The position numbers and the translations under genes are program-made. The notes below the pieces were generated by a model, which made no database searches, was not told the origin of the DNA, and saw only the letters and a program-made list of their open reading frames with translations. Shown here piece after piece: positions 44,688 to 53,938 of a DNA stretch of 62,011 nt; position 1 is the stretch's first letter, and every line of letters starts with the position of its first letter. This stretch comes from Bradyrhizobiaceae bacterium (GTDB lineage Bacteria > Pseudomonadota > Alphaproteobacteria > Rhizobiales > Xanthobacteraceae): contig CANKHJ010000005.1 in NCBI GenBank assembly GCA_947481635.1, positions 1 to 62,011 on the forward strand. The letters run 5' to 3'.

Positions 44688-45890
44688 ATGCCGTCGCCCA
44701 ACCGCATTCTCACCAGTCATGTCGGAAGCCTGATCCGTCCCGATGAGCTCGTCGTGCTGCTGACCAGGCAGCGCAACGGCGAGGTGTTCGACGCGATCGA
44801 GATGGAAGCCTGCCTGCAACGCTCGGTGAAGGCGCTGGTGCGCCAGCAGGCCGAGACCGGCATCGACATCGTGAGTGACGGCGAGTGCGGCAAGAACATC
44901 TCGTGGTCGCGTTACGTCCTCGAACGGATGAGCGGGTTCGAAGAGCGCGCCACCGGCACCAGCGGATCGCTGCGCGCCACCGCCGGCAAGGACCGGCGCG
45001 ACTTCGAGGATTTCTACACCGAATACGAAGACGCGATGGGCGTGGTCGGCATGGGCAAAGGCTTCAAGCCGCAAGGTTCATGGCATGTCACCGGGCCGAT
45101 CAAATATACCGGACAAGACGCGATCCAGCGCGACATCGCGCATCTCAAGGCCGCGATGAAGGCGGTGAACGTCACCGACGGATTTCTGCCGGTGGTGGCG
45201 CCGGCGAGCGTGGCACCGGAGCGCCAGGAGGAACACTATAAGAGCTCCGACGAATCGCTGTTCGCGATCGCCGAGGCCTTGCGCGAAGAATATCGCGCCA
45301 TCGTCGATGCCGGGCTGATACTGCAGATCGACGACGCGTTCCTCGCCACCTATTACGACGTGATGGTGCCGCCGCAATCGCTCGCGGATTATAAGGCCTG
45401 GGCGTCGGTGCGGATCGATGCGCTCAATCACGCGATCAAAGGCCTGCCGCCGGAGCGCATGCGCTATCACGTCTGTTGGGGCAGCTGGAACGGCCCGCAC
45501 ACCAACGACGTCGCGGTGGCGGACATCATCGACCTGATCCTGCGCATCAATGTCGGCGGCTATTCGCTCGAATTGGCGAACCCACGTCATCAGCACGAGT
45601 GGCGCGTCTGGGAAGACGTGACCTTGCCCGACGGCAAGGTGCTGCTGCCCGGCGTCGTGACGCATTCGACCAACATCGTCGAGCATCCGGAACTGGTGGC
45701 CGAGCGCATCGCCCGGCTCGCAAAACTTGTCGGCCGCGAGCGCGTGATTGCATCGACCGATTGCGGTTTCGCGCAGGGACCCTTCACGCGCCGGGTACAC
45801 CCCACCGTGCAATGGGCGAAGCTCGCCGCACTGGCCGAAGGCGCGCGGATCGCGACGAAGGAATTGTGGGGGGCGGCGCAGGCGGCGTGA
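44688..45890 (+). CDS. MetE-like cobalamin-independent methyltransferase family protein
   Basis: A 400-residue protein resembling only the C-terminal catalytic barrel of methionine synthase MetE. A zinc site of the MetE type can be traced: H261-x-C263 (YHVCWG), a Glu in YSLELANP (E295) and C359 (STDCGF). The N-terminal barrel of MetE is absent, as in archaeal MetE-like and the bacterial methionine synthase II family, whose members use varied methyl donors. GGGAGG precedes the ATG. It is convergent with an aromatic-hydroxylase-like gene, which suggests methyl-group salvage from an aromatic or similar compound, but this is inference. Confidence 0.85.
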   Translation: MPSPNRILTSHVGSLIRPDELVVLLTRQRNGEVFDAIEMEACLQRSVKALVRQQAETGIDIVSDGECGKNISWSRYVLERMSGFEERATGTSGSLRATAGKDRRDFEDFYTEYEDAMGVVGMGKGFKPQGSWHVTGPIKYTGQDAIQRDIAHLKAAMKAVNVTDGFLPVVAPASVAPERQEEHYKSSDESLFAIAEALREEYRAIVDAGLILQIDDAFLATYYDVMVPPQSLADYKAWASVRIDALNHAIKGLPPERMRYHVCWGSWNGPHTNDVAVADIIDLILRINVGGYSLELANPRHQHEWRVWEDVTLPDGKVLLPGVVTHSTNIVEHPELVAERIARLAKLVGRERVIASTDCGFAQGPFTRRVHPTVQWAKLAALAEGARIATKELWGAAQAA

Positions 45891-45920
45891 CTTGGTGCTC
45901 CCTCGAAAGTGGGGGCACTC

Positions 45921-47459
45921 TTACCCCATCTGCCGACGCAGCTCCGCGAGCATCGCCGGCAATGCATCCACGTTCTTGCACGCACCGAACAAATAATAAT
46001 CCGGGCGCTTCACCAGCACGTCGCAGCGATACGCGTCCATCAGCCGCGTATAGACACCCTCCGTGTCCACGATGTCTTCGCCGATGCGCACGATGCGTCC
46101 GCCAAGCGCATCCCAGAATGCGACGTCCTGATCCGACAGCGCGGCGACCGCATCGCCGCTGCGCGTGACGATCATGAAACCACGGCCGGCGACGTCGTCG
46201 AAGCGCCCTTCCCGCCCGTTGCGGCTGACGCGCCCTTGCGGAAACACGTCGCCGGCGCCAGGCGCACCGGGTGCGACGAATCCCTGCTTGAAGCCCGGCA
46301 CGCGGAACGCGATCAGGTTCTTCTCGCGCGGCGCCGCCTGGTCCTTCGCCGCCTGCAAGGCCATGAGCTGCTCGTCGCGCTGGCGCACCTTCTCCGGGTC
46401 GCGCTCGTTGACGTTCTGCCCGACCCGCATGCTCTCGATCGTGGTCGCGCGCGAATTCGGCTCGCGCTCCGCCATATAGGTATCGAGGAAGGCCGGGCTG
46501 GCTTTTCCCTGGAGCGCGAGGTCGAGCTTCCAGGCGATGCTGTAGCCGTCGCGGAAGCCGGAGCAGAGTCCCTGCGCCAGAAAAGGCGGCATCTGATGCG
46601 CGGAATCGCCGGCGAGGAATGCGCGGCCGACGCGCCAGTTGGTCGCAAGCAACGACTGGAACTTGTAGGACGCGACCCGCACCAGTTCGAATTCGTCGGG
46701 CGTGCCGCCCTCGGGACGCGCGAGGCGGCGCCAGACATTCTCCGGCTTCATCGCCTCTTCGGCCGATTCTCCCTTGAAGATCATGAATGACCAGCGCCGG
46801 TGATCCGGGCCCATCTGCATGGTCATGCCCGGCTGCTCCGGTTCACAGAACTGGCGCAGCAATGGTATCTCGGGACGCGGCGGGCGCTTCGCCTTGGCGT
46901 CGATCACCAGCCAGTCCTGCACGAAGCCGAGATCCTCGTATTCGATCCCGAGCGCGCCGCGCACGAAGCCGTTGCCGCCATCCGAACCGATCAGATACCG
47001 GCCCGCAACATCGCGGCGAGCGCCACCATCGCCCTCCACCGTCACCTCGACCTTGCCCGCATCCTGCGTCAGCGCGACCACCCGCTCGCCGGTGACGACA
47101 TCGACGCTGGGCAGGCTGCGCACCAGCGCGTCGAGCTCGGCCTCGAAGGCCGGCTGATAGATCGATGTCATTTCGGGCCAGCCATGCGTCGCCATCGGCT
47201 GCACGTCGTTGGACAGCAGCACGCGATGCTTGTTGGCCATTTCATAGCGCGGCAGGAAGAAGGTCGCGGGGTGGATTTTTTCCGCGATGCCGATCTCCTG
47301 GAAGATGCGCAGGATATCGTCATGCACGATGCCGACGCGCGGCAGGTTGTAGAGCGTCTTGTAGCGTTCCAGCACCGCAACCCGGTGGCCCGCGCGGCCG
47401 AGCATGATGGCGGCCAGCATTCCGGTCGGCCCGTATCCGACGATCAGCACGTCATACAT
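45921..47459 (-). CDS. FAD-dependent aromatic hydroxylase (MhpA/TfdB-like)
   Basis: A 512-residue flavoprotein monooxygenase of the class A (p-hydroxybenzoate hydroxylase) family. The N-terminal FAD fold MYDVLIVGYGPTGMLAAIML, the DG motif YLIGSDGGNGFVR and the GD motif AGDSAHQMPPFLAQGLCSG are all intact. Length and the C-terminal thioredoxin-like region fit MhpA or phenol-hydroxylase relatives, which hydroxylate substituted phenols using NAD(P)H. The exact substrate is unknown. ATG at 47459 has AGGGAG upstream. A terminator lies between it and the L,D-transpeptidase gene, so it has its own promoter. Confidence 0.88.
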   Translation of the reverse strand: MYDVLIVGYGPTGMLAAIMLGRAGHRVAVLERYKTLYNLPRVGIVHDDILRIFQEIGIAEKIHPATFFLPRYEMANKHRVLLSNDVQPMATHGWPEMTSIYQPAFEAELDALVRSLPSVDVVTGERVVALTQDAGKVEVTVEGDGGARRDVAGRYLIGSDGGNGFVRGALGIEYEDLGFVQDWLVIDAKAKRPPRPEIPLLRQFCEPEQPGMTMQMGPDHRRWSFMIFKGESAEEAMKPENVWRRLARPEGGTPDEFELVRVASYKFQSLLATNWRVGRAFLAGDSAHQMPPFLAQGLCSGFRDGYSIAWKLDLALQGKASPAFLDTYMAEREPNSRATTIESMRVGQNVNERDPEKVRQRDEQLMALQAAKDQAAPREKNLIAFRVPGFKQGFVAPGAPGAGDVFPQGRVSRNGREGRFDDVAGRGFMIVTRSGDAVAALSDQDVAFWDALGGRIVRIGEDIVDTEGVYTRLMDAYRCDVLVKRPDYYLFGACKNVDALPAMLAELRRQMG

Positions 47460-47546
47460 GCGAAGGGAGCTCCCTGAAGCGAACGAGGTTACGACAAAGC
47501 ACGCGTGCGCATTCCCGGGGGACATTCACCGCATGACCCGCGCTCA

Positions 47547-47578
47547 TGAAAAAGGGCCGCGCGAGGCGGCCCTTTTCA
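47547..47578 (-). terminator. Rho-independent terminator of the L,D-transpeptidase gene
   Basis: The stem AAAGGGCCGC / GCGGCCCTTT (47551-47560 and 47566-47575) with a 5-base loop lies 22 bp past the stop of the minus-strand gene. On that strand the stem is followed by TTC after a run of T, as expected for intrinsic termination. Confidence 0.85.
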
Positions 47579-47599
47579 TTCAGGAAAGCGCGGTCGCAA

Positions 47600-48460
47600 T
47601 CAGATCACGATCACCTTGGCGCCGACCGGCACGCGTTCGTAGAGATCGGTCACGTCGTCGTTGCGCATCCGGATGCAGCCGGACGAGACCGCCTGCCCGA
47701 TGGTCCAGGGCTCATTCGAGCCGTGGATGCGATACAGCGTCGAGCCGAGATAGAGCGCGCGCGCGCCGAGCGGATTGTTCGGGCCGCCGGCCATTTTACG
47801 CGGCAGATAGGGCTGGCGCTTGATCATCTCGGGCGGCGGCACCCACTCGGGCCATTCCTTCTTCGCCGTGACCTGATGCGCGCCGGCCCATTCGAAACCG
47901 GGACGGCCGACGCCGATGCCGTAACGCAGCGCCTTGCCACCTTCCTGCACCAGATAGAGCATCCGCTCCGGCGTGTTGATGACGACCGTACCCGGCGCTT
48001 CCGGCCCGTTGTAAGCCACTTCCTGCTTCAGGAATTTCGGATCGATCTCGCGGATCGCCGGATTGGCCGGCGCCATCGCCTGGCGCAGCGGCCGGGACTG
48101 TTGTTGCTGCGGATAGGCCGGCGGATAGGCATAGGCCGGCTCCGATTGCGGCTGGAGATAGACCGGTTGCTGCTGCCCATCCGGCGGCGGCGGCAGATAG
48201 GCCTGTTGACCCGGCTGCCGCGCATAAGGCGATTGCGGCGGCGCCACGCTGACCGGTTGCGCGCGGCCGTAGCCTGGCTGCGGCGAATAGCCGGGCTGCG
48301 GCGGATAGCCGGGCTGCGGTGGCGGCGCGGCGTTGCGCTGCGGCGCGCTGCTCCCGTTGAACAGGTATTCGATGAAGCCACCGCCCATGTTGGATTGCGC
48401 GAGGGCAGGATTGATCGTCAGCACGGCCAACAGGCCGACCGAGAAAGCGATACGCTGCAT
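47600..48460 (-). CDS. L,D-transpeptidase (YkuD domain), exported
   Basis: A 286-residue periplasmic enzyme that makes 3-3 peptidoglycan cross-links or attaches outer-membrane proteins to peptidoglycan. A signal peptide ends near NPALAQSN. A Pro/Gln/Tyr-rich linker contains tandem PQPGY units (PQPGYPPQPGYSPQPGYG). The catalytic YkuD domain has YRIHGSNEPWTIG then AVSSGCIRMRNDD with the nucleophile Cys. Rhizobiales rely heavily on this class of enzyme for polar growth. It has its own terminator. Confidence 0.92.
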   Translation of the reverse strand: MQRIAFSVGLLAVLTINPALAQSNMGGGFIEYLFNGSSAPQRNAAPPPQPGYPPQPGYSPQPGYGRAQPVSVAPPQSPYARQPGQQAYLPPPPDGQQQPVYLQPQSEPAYAYPPAYPQQQQSRPLRQAMAPANPAIREIDPKFLKQEVAYNGPEAPGTVVINTPERMLYLVQEGGKALRYGIGVGRPGFEWAGAHQVTAKKEWPEWVPPPEMIKRQPYLPRKMAGGPNNPLGARALYLGSTLYRIHGSNEPWTIGQAVSSGCIRMRNDDVTDLYERVPVGAKVIVI

Positions 48461-48729
48461 TGACGTACTCTGAACTGGATCGCCAAAGACACTGACTGAA
48501 TGGGCTGGAACGCCCCCGACCCGCGCAGTAGAGCGCCAAAAAGACTCCCGATTTGTAAAAATGGATCGATCCGGGTGCGACTTTAGCCCCGGGACAATCC
48601 GTTCATCACGTCATGGTTTCCCGCGCGTAAACGCGGGGCGGTCGTGGTTAATGAAACTTAACATTGCGTCCATGAACCGGGCATTAAGCGGCGCGCCGCT
48701 ACAAAGACCCGCGCAGGGGGCTGAATGGG
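48461..48729. other. 269-bp divergent intergenic region
   Basis: Lies between the L,D-transpeptidase and CheZ-like starts and should hold both promoters. It contains a 6-bp hairpin (CCCGCG/CGCGGG, 48620-48637) and a TTAA-N6-TTAAC element (48648-48662) that misses the CtrA spacing by one base. No further gene is seen. Confidence 0.4.
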
Positions 48730-49272
48730 ATGCCGGTGCGGCGAAAGATTTTTCGCATCGAAGAAATGATGCGCGCCGGCGTGATCCCGCCGGCCGGTAA
48801 TACCGGCCGTCATGCGGACCGCGCGGCAACGCTATCGTCTTCCACGCATGATTCACCGGACGAGATCGCGCGGATCTGCGCCGAACTCGCGGCCGTCGTC
48901 ATCGAGACCGAGCGTTCGACGCAACGTATTCTCGCGGCGGCGGAAGAGATCGACCAGGCGGCAAAGATTCTGTCCGCGTCGGTGAAGAACGATCACGAGC
49001 ACGGGCTCACCGGCGACATCCAGGACAATATCATTCGCGTCGTGGAGGCCTGCAATTTTCAGGATCTGTCGGGCCAGCGCGTCAGCAAGGTGCTCAGCGC
49101 GCTCAGCGCCATCACCGAGCGGTTCGCGGATGGCGCGCTTGCGCCTGCCAACCTGCGTCCACCCAAAGTCGCAGCGTCAAAGCTGGTGAATGGGCCGAAG
49201 CTCGACGGCGCGCCAGGCCATGTGACGCAGGCCGACATCGACCTGATGTTCAAAGCCGGCCGGCGGCGCTAG
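48730..49272 (+). CDS. CheZ-like protein phosphatase
   Basis: A 180-residue helical protein of the CheZ family, which removes phosphate from CheY. The catalytic stretch VVEACNFQDLSGQRVSKVLS includes the Gln that activates water. The C-terminal peptide VTQADIDLMFKAG resembles the CheY-binding tail QDDIDSLLxxL. The N-terminus is more variable and basic. An AGGGGG site precedes the ATG. No chemotaxis operon surrounds it; the stand-alone CheY-like receiver at 5825 is the only receptor-type partner in the window. A receiver at 53515 is a second candidate. Confidence 0.85.
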   Translation: MPVRRKIFRIEEMMRAGVIPPAGNTGRHADRAATLSSSTHDSPDEIARICAELAAVVIETERSTQRILAAAEEIDQAAKILSASVKNDHEHGLTGDIQDNIIRVVEACNFQDLSGQRVSKVLSALSAITERFADGALAPANLRPPKVAASKLVNGPKLDGAPGHVTQADIDLMFKAGRRR

Positions 49273-49288
49273 CGCAATCGGACCATCG

Positions 49289-50479
49289 CTAAGTCGGCCG
49301 CCGGATCGCCGCGAAGCAGGCCAGCGATATCGCCGCCAGCAGCGCCAGCGTTCCCAATGCGGCAGCATCGGATATCCGCTCGACGATGAACGCGAGCGCC
49401 AGCGGCGCGATGGCTTGCGCGAACAGGAACGGCAATCCGATCCGCCCCATCACATGGCCGTAGCCGACCGGTCCGAACAGCGCGAGCGGCACCGTGCCAC
49501 GCGCGATGGTCATCAACCCATTGGCCATGCCGAACAGCACCATGAACACGGCAATGACCGGTAACGACACGCCGAACACGGCAAGCGTCACGAAGCCAAA
49601 AACGAGCAACGCGCCGGAAAACCGCGCGACTGCGAGCGGATGGAGCCGCCGGCCGAAACTCAATTCGCAGATGCGCGCGCCGACTTGCGCCGGACCGAAC
49701 AACATGCCGACCGCGATCACTGCGGCAGGGTCGAGGCCGTAGCGACCGAAGATCGTGATCATATGCGCCGACGCACCCGAGGGTACGAACGCATAAGTCG
49801 CGAACGCCGCGGCGAGCAGCATGAAGGTCATGCCGGTCGACGGCACGATCGGGGCAGGGATTGTCGGCGGCGTCGCCCGATGGGCACTGGCATCGTGGCT
49901 GGTGCGCGGCAGCACAAAGAAATGCAGCGGGGCCGCGACCAGCACCAGCAGGCCGGCATAGATCAGATAGGTGCCCTGCCAGCCCTGCGCCTGAAGCAGC
50001 ACGTAGGTTACCGGCCAGCTCACCATCGAGGCGAGGCCTCCGGCGAGCGTCAGCGCGGTGATCGGCGCCCGCGCGCCGGCGCCGAAAATCCGCCCCAGCG
50101 TCGCGAAAGCCGGATCGTAGAGCGACGCCGCGATCGCGATGCCGATCACGACCCAGGCGACGAGATAGACCACGGGATGCGCGGCCAGCACGACGAGGAC
50201 GAGGCCGGCGGCGCCGAGCAGCGAGCCGAACGGCATCACGCGATGGCCGCCGTGACGATCGATCAGCTTGCCGACGCGCGGTGAGAACAGGCCGGCGGTG
50301 AACAGAGCAATCGACAGCCCGCTCATCGCGAAGGTCTGTGACCAGCCGCGATCGGCGGCGATCAGCGGCAGCGTCAGGACGGGGGGATAAAACAACGCGC
50401 CCCAGGCGAGGATCTGGGTGACGCCGAGCACCAGCACGGCGCGCCAGGGTCCGGCCACCACATCCCGGAGCGCCGGCAT
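49289..50479 (-). CDS. Major facilitator superfamily transporter
   Basis: A 396-residue carrier with about 12 membrane helices. The cytoplasmic loop between helices 2 and 3 reads GKLIDRHGGHRVM, the MFS signature. The N-terminal WRAVLVLGVTQILAWGALFYPP resembles monocarboxylate/oxalate-formate-like MFS carriers, but a substrate cannot be named. It is convergent with the CheZ-like gene and upstream of the lipoprotein gene's stop on the same strand. Confidence 0.88.
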   Translation of the reverse strand: MPALRDVVAGPWRAVLVLGVTQILAWGALFYPPVLTLPLIAADRGWSQTFAMSGLSIALFTAGLFSPRVGKLIDRHGGHRVMPFGSLLGAAGLVLVVLAAHPVVYLVAWVVIGIAIAASLYDPAFATLGRIFGAGARAPITALTLAGGLASMVSWPVTYVLLQAQGWQGTYLIYAGLLVLVAAPLHFFVLPRTSHDASAHRATPPTIPAPIVPSTGMTFMLLAAAFATYAFVPSGASAHMITIFGRYGLDPAAVIAVGMLFGPAQVGARICELSFGRRLHPLAVARFSGALLVFGFVTLAVFGVSLPVIAVFMVLFGMANGLMTIARGTVPLALFGPVGYGHVMGRIGLPFLFAQAIAPLALAFIVERISDAAALGTLALLAAISLACFAAIRRPT

Positions 50480-50525
50480 GGTTTATCCCTGCTCCGCTGC
50501 CAGAGCGATGGACTGCTCGCGAAGG

Positions 50526-51014
50526 CTAGGCTCTCGGGGCGCAGCGAACATAGACGCCGTTGCCGTAGCGGCCCTGGACTTCGCCCTCGAGCCATTTCAG
50601 CACCAGCACGCGGCCGTCAAAAGAGACCACCTCGCGGTCGGTCGGGGCGCCGGGCCAGGCTTCGGGGCCGATATAAGTCTTGCCTCCCTGCGAGCCCTTG
50701 ACCCGCATCTCGACCTGCTGCGCCTGGTCGGCCGGATGCAGCATGATCCCGCCGGTCTGGCCGCGGCCGATATTATAGGGGTTGCGGCATTGGCCGCGCG
50801 CGGCGGTTTCGGTGCGCGTCCGGTCCTCTTCCTTGTGATAGGAGGCGAAGCCCCAGCGGCCAACGAGGTCCTCCGGCGGGAATGGCGGCGGCAGCGCCGC
50901 CGGCATCGCGGGAGCCGCGGGCAGCGGCATCGGCTCGGGGCCGGTGGCGCAGGCCGCGAGCCCGAGGCAAACGCAGGCCGCAGCCAGCATGCGGACCGGA
51001 CGGACGAGGTTCAT
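50526..51014 (-). CDS. Conserved outer-membrane lipoprotein of unknown function
   Basis: A 162-residue protein. MNLVRPVRMLAAACVCLGLAACATG holds a type II signal with lipobox LAAC. After a Pro/Ala linker, a globular domain begins DLVGRWGFASYHKEED and ends YGNGVYVRCAPRA, a form I recognise as conserved in Bradyrhizobium-like bacteria but without a function. ATG at 51014 is chosen because GGAG lies 6 bases upstream; an in-frame ATG at 51026 lacks such a site. It is divergent from groES across the CIRCE promoter region. Confidence 0.8.
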   Translation of the reverse strand: MNLVRPVRMLAAACVCLGLAACATGPEPMPLPAAPAMPAALPPPFPPEDLVGRWGFASYHKEEDRTRTETAARGQCRNPYNIGRGQTGGIMLHPADQAQQVEMRVKGSQGGKTYIGPEAWPGAPTDREVVSFDGRVLVLKWLEGEVQGRYGNGVYVRCAPRA

Positions 51015-51153
51015 CAGTAACTCCATAGGTCGGCGGACATTGCTGGGCTTGCCCTTGATACGCAAGCGGCAAGTCTTTGGATGCCCGCCACGACCCCCAG
51101 CCAGACAATACCTCACGGGCATTAACCAGGGATTGGCGAAAATGTTGGGCAAC

Positions 51154-51182
51154 TTGACAGTTTCAGCCCAAGGCCATATCTC
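51154..51182 (+). promoter_or_regulatory. Housekeeping-type promoter of groESL
   Basis: TTGACA (51154-51159), a 17-base spacer and TATCTC (51177-51182) form a good sigma-70-type promoter. The CIRCE operator begins 10 bases further on, over the expected transcription start. Confidence 0.75.
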
Positions 51183-51191
51183 CGGGCAACC

Positions 51192-51218
51192 TTAGCACTC
51201 GCTAATCTTGAGTGCTAA
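51192..51218. promoter_or_regulatory. CIRCE operator (HrcA-binding site)
   Basis: TTAGCACTC-N9-GAGTGCTAA is an exact CIRCE element. HrcA binds it and represses groESL until heat stress. The hrcA gene is not in the window. Confidence 0.98.
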
Positions 51219-51266
51219 CGGCCCCATCCAATTTCACCACCGGCGCTTAGCGCCCATGAGGACGAC

Positions 51267-51563
51267 ATGGCCAAGACCAAGTTCCGCCCGTTGCACGACC
51301 GCGTAGTGGTCCGGCGTATCGAAGCCGAAGAGAAGACCAAGGGCGGCATCATCATCCCAGACACCGCCAAGGAAAAGCCGCAGGAAGGCGAAGTCGTCGC
51401 CGTCGGCCCCGGTGGCCGCGACGAGAGCGGCAAATTGATCCCGATCGACGTCAAGGCCGGCGACCGCGTGCTGTTCGGCAAGTGGTCCGGCACCGAGGTC
51501 AAGCTCGAAGGCCAGGAGCTCCTGATCATGAAGGAGTCCGACATCATGGGCGTAATCGCCTAA
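51267..51563 (+). CDS. groES: Co-chaperonin GroES
   Basis: The 98-residue lid of the GroEL folding chamber. Canonical start [19 protein letters not shown], mobile loop with [16 protein letters not shown] and end [12 protein letters not shown]. The full-length, CIRCE-controlled first gene of a two-gene operon. Confidence 0.98.
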   Translation: MAKTKFRPLHDRVVVRRIEAEEKTKGGIIIPDTAKEKPQEGEVVAVGPGGRDESGKLIPIDVKAGDRVLFGKWSGTEVKLEGQELLIMKESDIMGVIA

Positions 51564-51622
51564 CGCCGACCCGCAAGACAGACCGTCGCCCTTCGAGGTT
51601 CGCCGCAAGCGGCTGCACCCTC

Positions 51623-51638
51623 GGGTGACGGATCACCC
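51623..51638 (+). other. Hairpin between groES and groEL
   Basis: GGGTGA-CGGA-TCACCC is a perfect 6-bp stem with a tetraloop, 20 bp before the groEL start. A hairpin in this position is the site of heat-dependent groESL mRNA cleavage in Agrobacterium tumefaciens; the same role here is inferred from position. Confidence 0.5.
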
Positions 51639-51652
51639 AGAAACAGGAGTGA

Positions 51653-53302
<1,650 letters not shown>

Positions 53303-53327
53303 GCCCAGCCATTCTCGCTTCAATATC

Positions 53328-53356
53328 AAGGGCCCGGCTCACGCCGGGCCCTTTTT
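53328..53356 (+). terminator. Rho-independent terminator of groESL
   Basis: AAGGGCCCGGC / GCCGGGCCCTT with a 4-base loop (TCAC) followed by a run of T, 26 bp past the groEL stop. Confidence 0.95.
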
Positions 53357-53514
53357 GTATTTTCTGCGCGGATACGCGCGAGACCGTCGTTACCCGGCCC
53401 CGTCCCGACGTCACCGCCCCACAGCGCTATTTTCTGGGTTCCCTTTGGTTCCATTTGAACCATTGCGTTCCGCGATGGTTGCCATTCGAAACCGGCAATG
53501 AGGAGGCGCTCTCG

Positions 53515-53907
53515 ATGGGTCAACCAACCCGGCTCCATCCGACGGCCTTGGTGGTCGAAGACGATGCCGATCAGCGCTTCCTGGTTGCGGCGCTGCTCGA
53601 AGAAACCGGCTTCGCGGTGGTCGAGTGCGAGAGCGCCGAGGCTGCGATGGCGGTGCTTGAGAACGTTGGCGACAGGGTCAGCATGATCTTTTCCGACATC
53701 AGGCTGCCCGGAACCCTGGATGGGGTCGATCTCGCACAAGTCGTGCAAGACCGCTTTCCAGAGATCACCATGATCGTGACGTCCGGCTCCCCGGGCGACC
53801 GGCTCGACCATCTTCCGCACGAAGCCACCTACATGGCCAAGCCATGGCTCGCAATCAACATCCTCACCGCAGCGGAGCGCTCGCTGCTGCAGCATGGCCA
53901 CGCCTAG
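53515..53907 (+). CDS. Single-domain response regulator
   Basis: A 130-residue receiver domain. LVVEDDADQR holds the acidic pair, FSDIRLPG the phospho-acceptor Asp, and YMAKPW the conserved Lys; the usual Thr/Ser position reads VTSGSPG. AGGAGG precedes the ATG 9 bases upstream. There is no output domain or adjacent kinase, so it may pass phosphate onward or act by binding a partner. This class (CpdR/FixJ-receiver-like stand-alone domains) is abundant in rhizobia; no specific name is justified. Confidence 0.88.
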   Translation: MGQPTRLHPTALVVEDDADQRFLVAALLEETGFAVVECESAEAAMAVLENVGDRVSMIFSDIRLPGTLDGVDLAQVVQDRFPEITMIVTSGSPGDRLDHLPHEATYMAKPWLAINILTAAERSLLQHGHA

Positions 53908-53938
53908 CGGATGAGACCGGCCGCCTTCCGCGTCTTGA

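Noticed and set aside
48260..48330. Short tandem repeats resembling a CRISPR array
   Set aside because: They are in-frame PQPGY codon repeats inside the L,D-transpeptidase gene with no unique spacers.
48648..48662. TTAA-N6-TTAAC resembling a CtrA box upstream of the CheZ-like gene
   Set aside because: Spacing is 6 rather than the required 7 bases.
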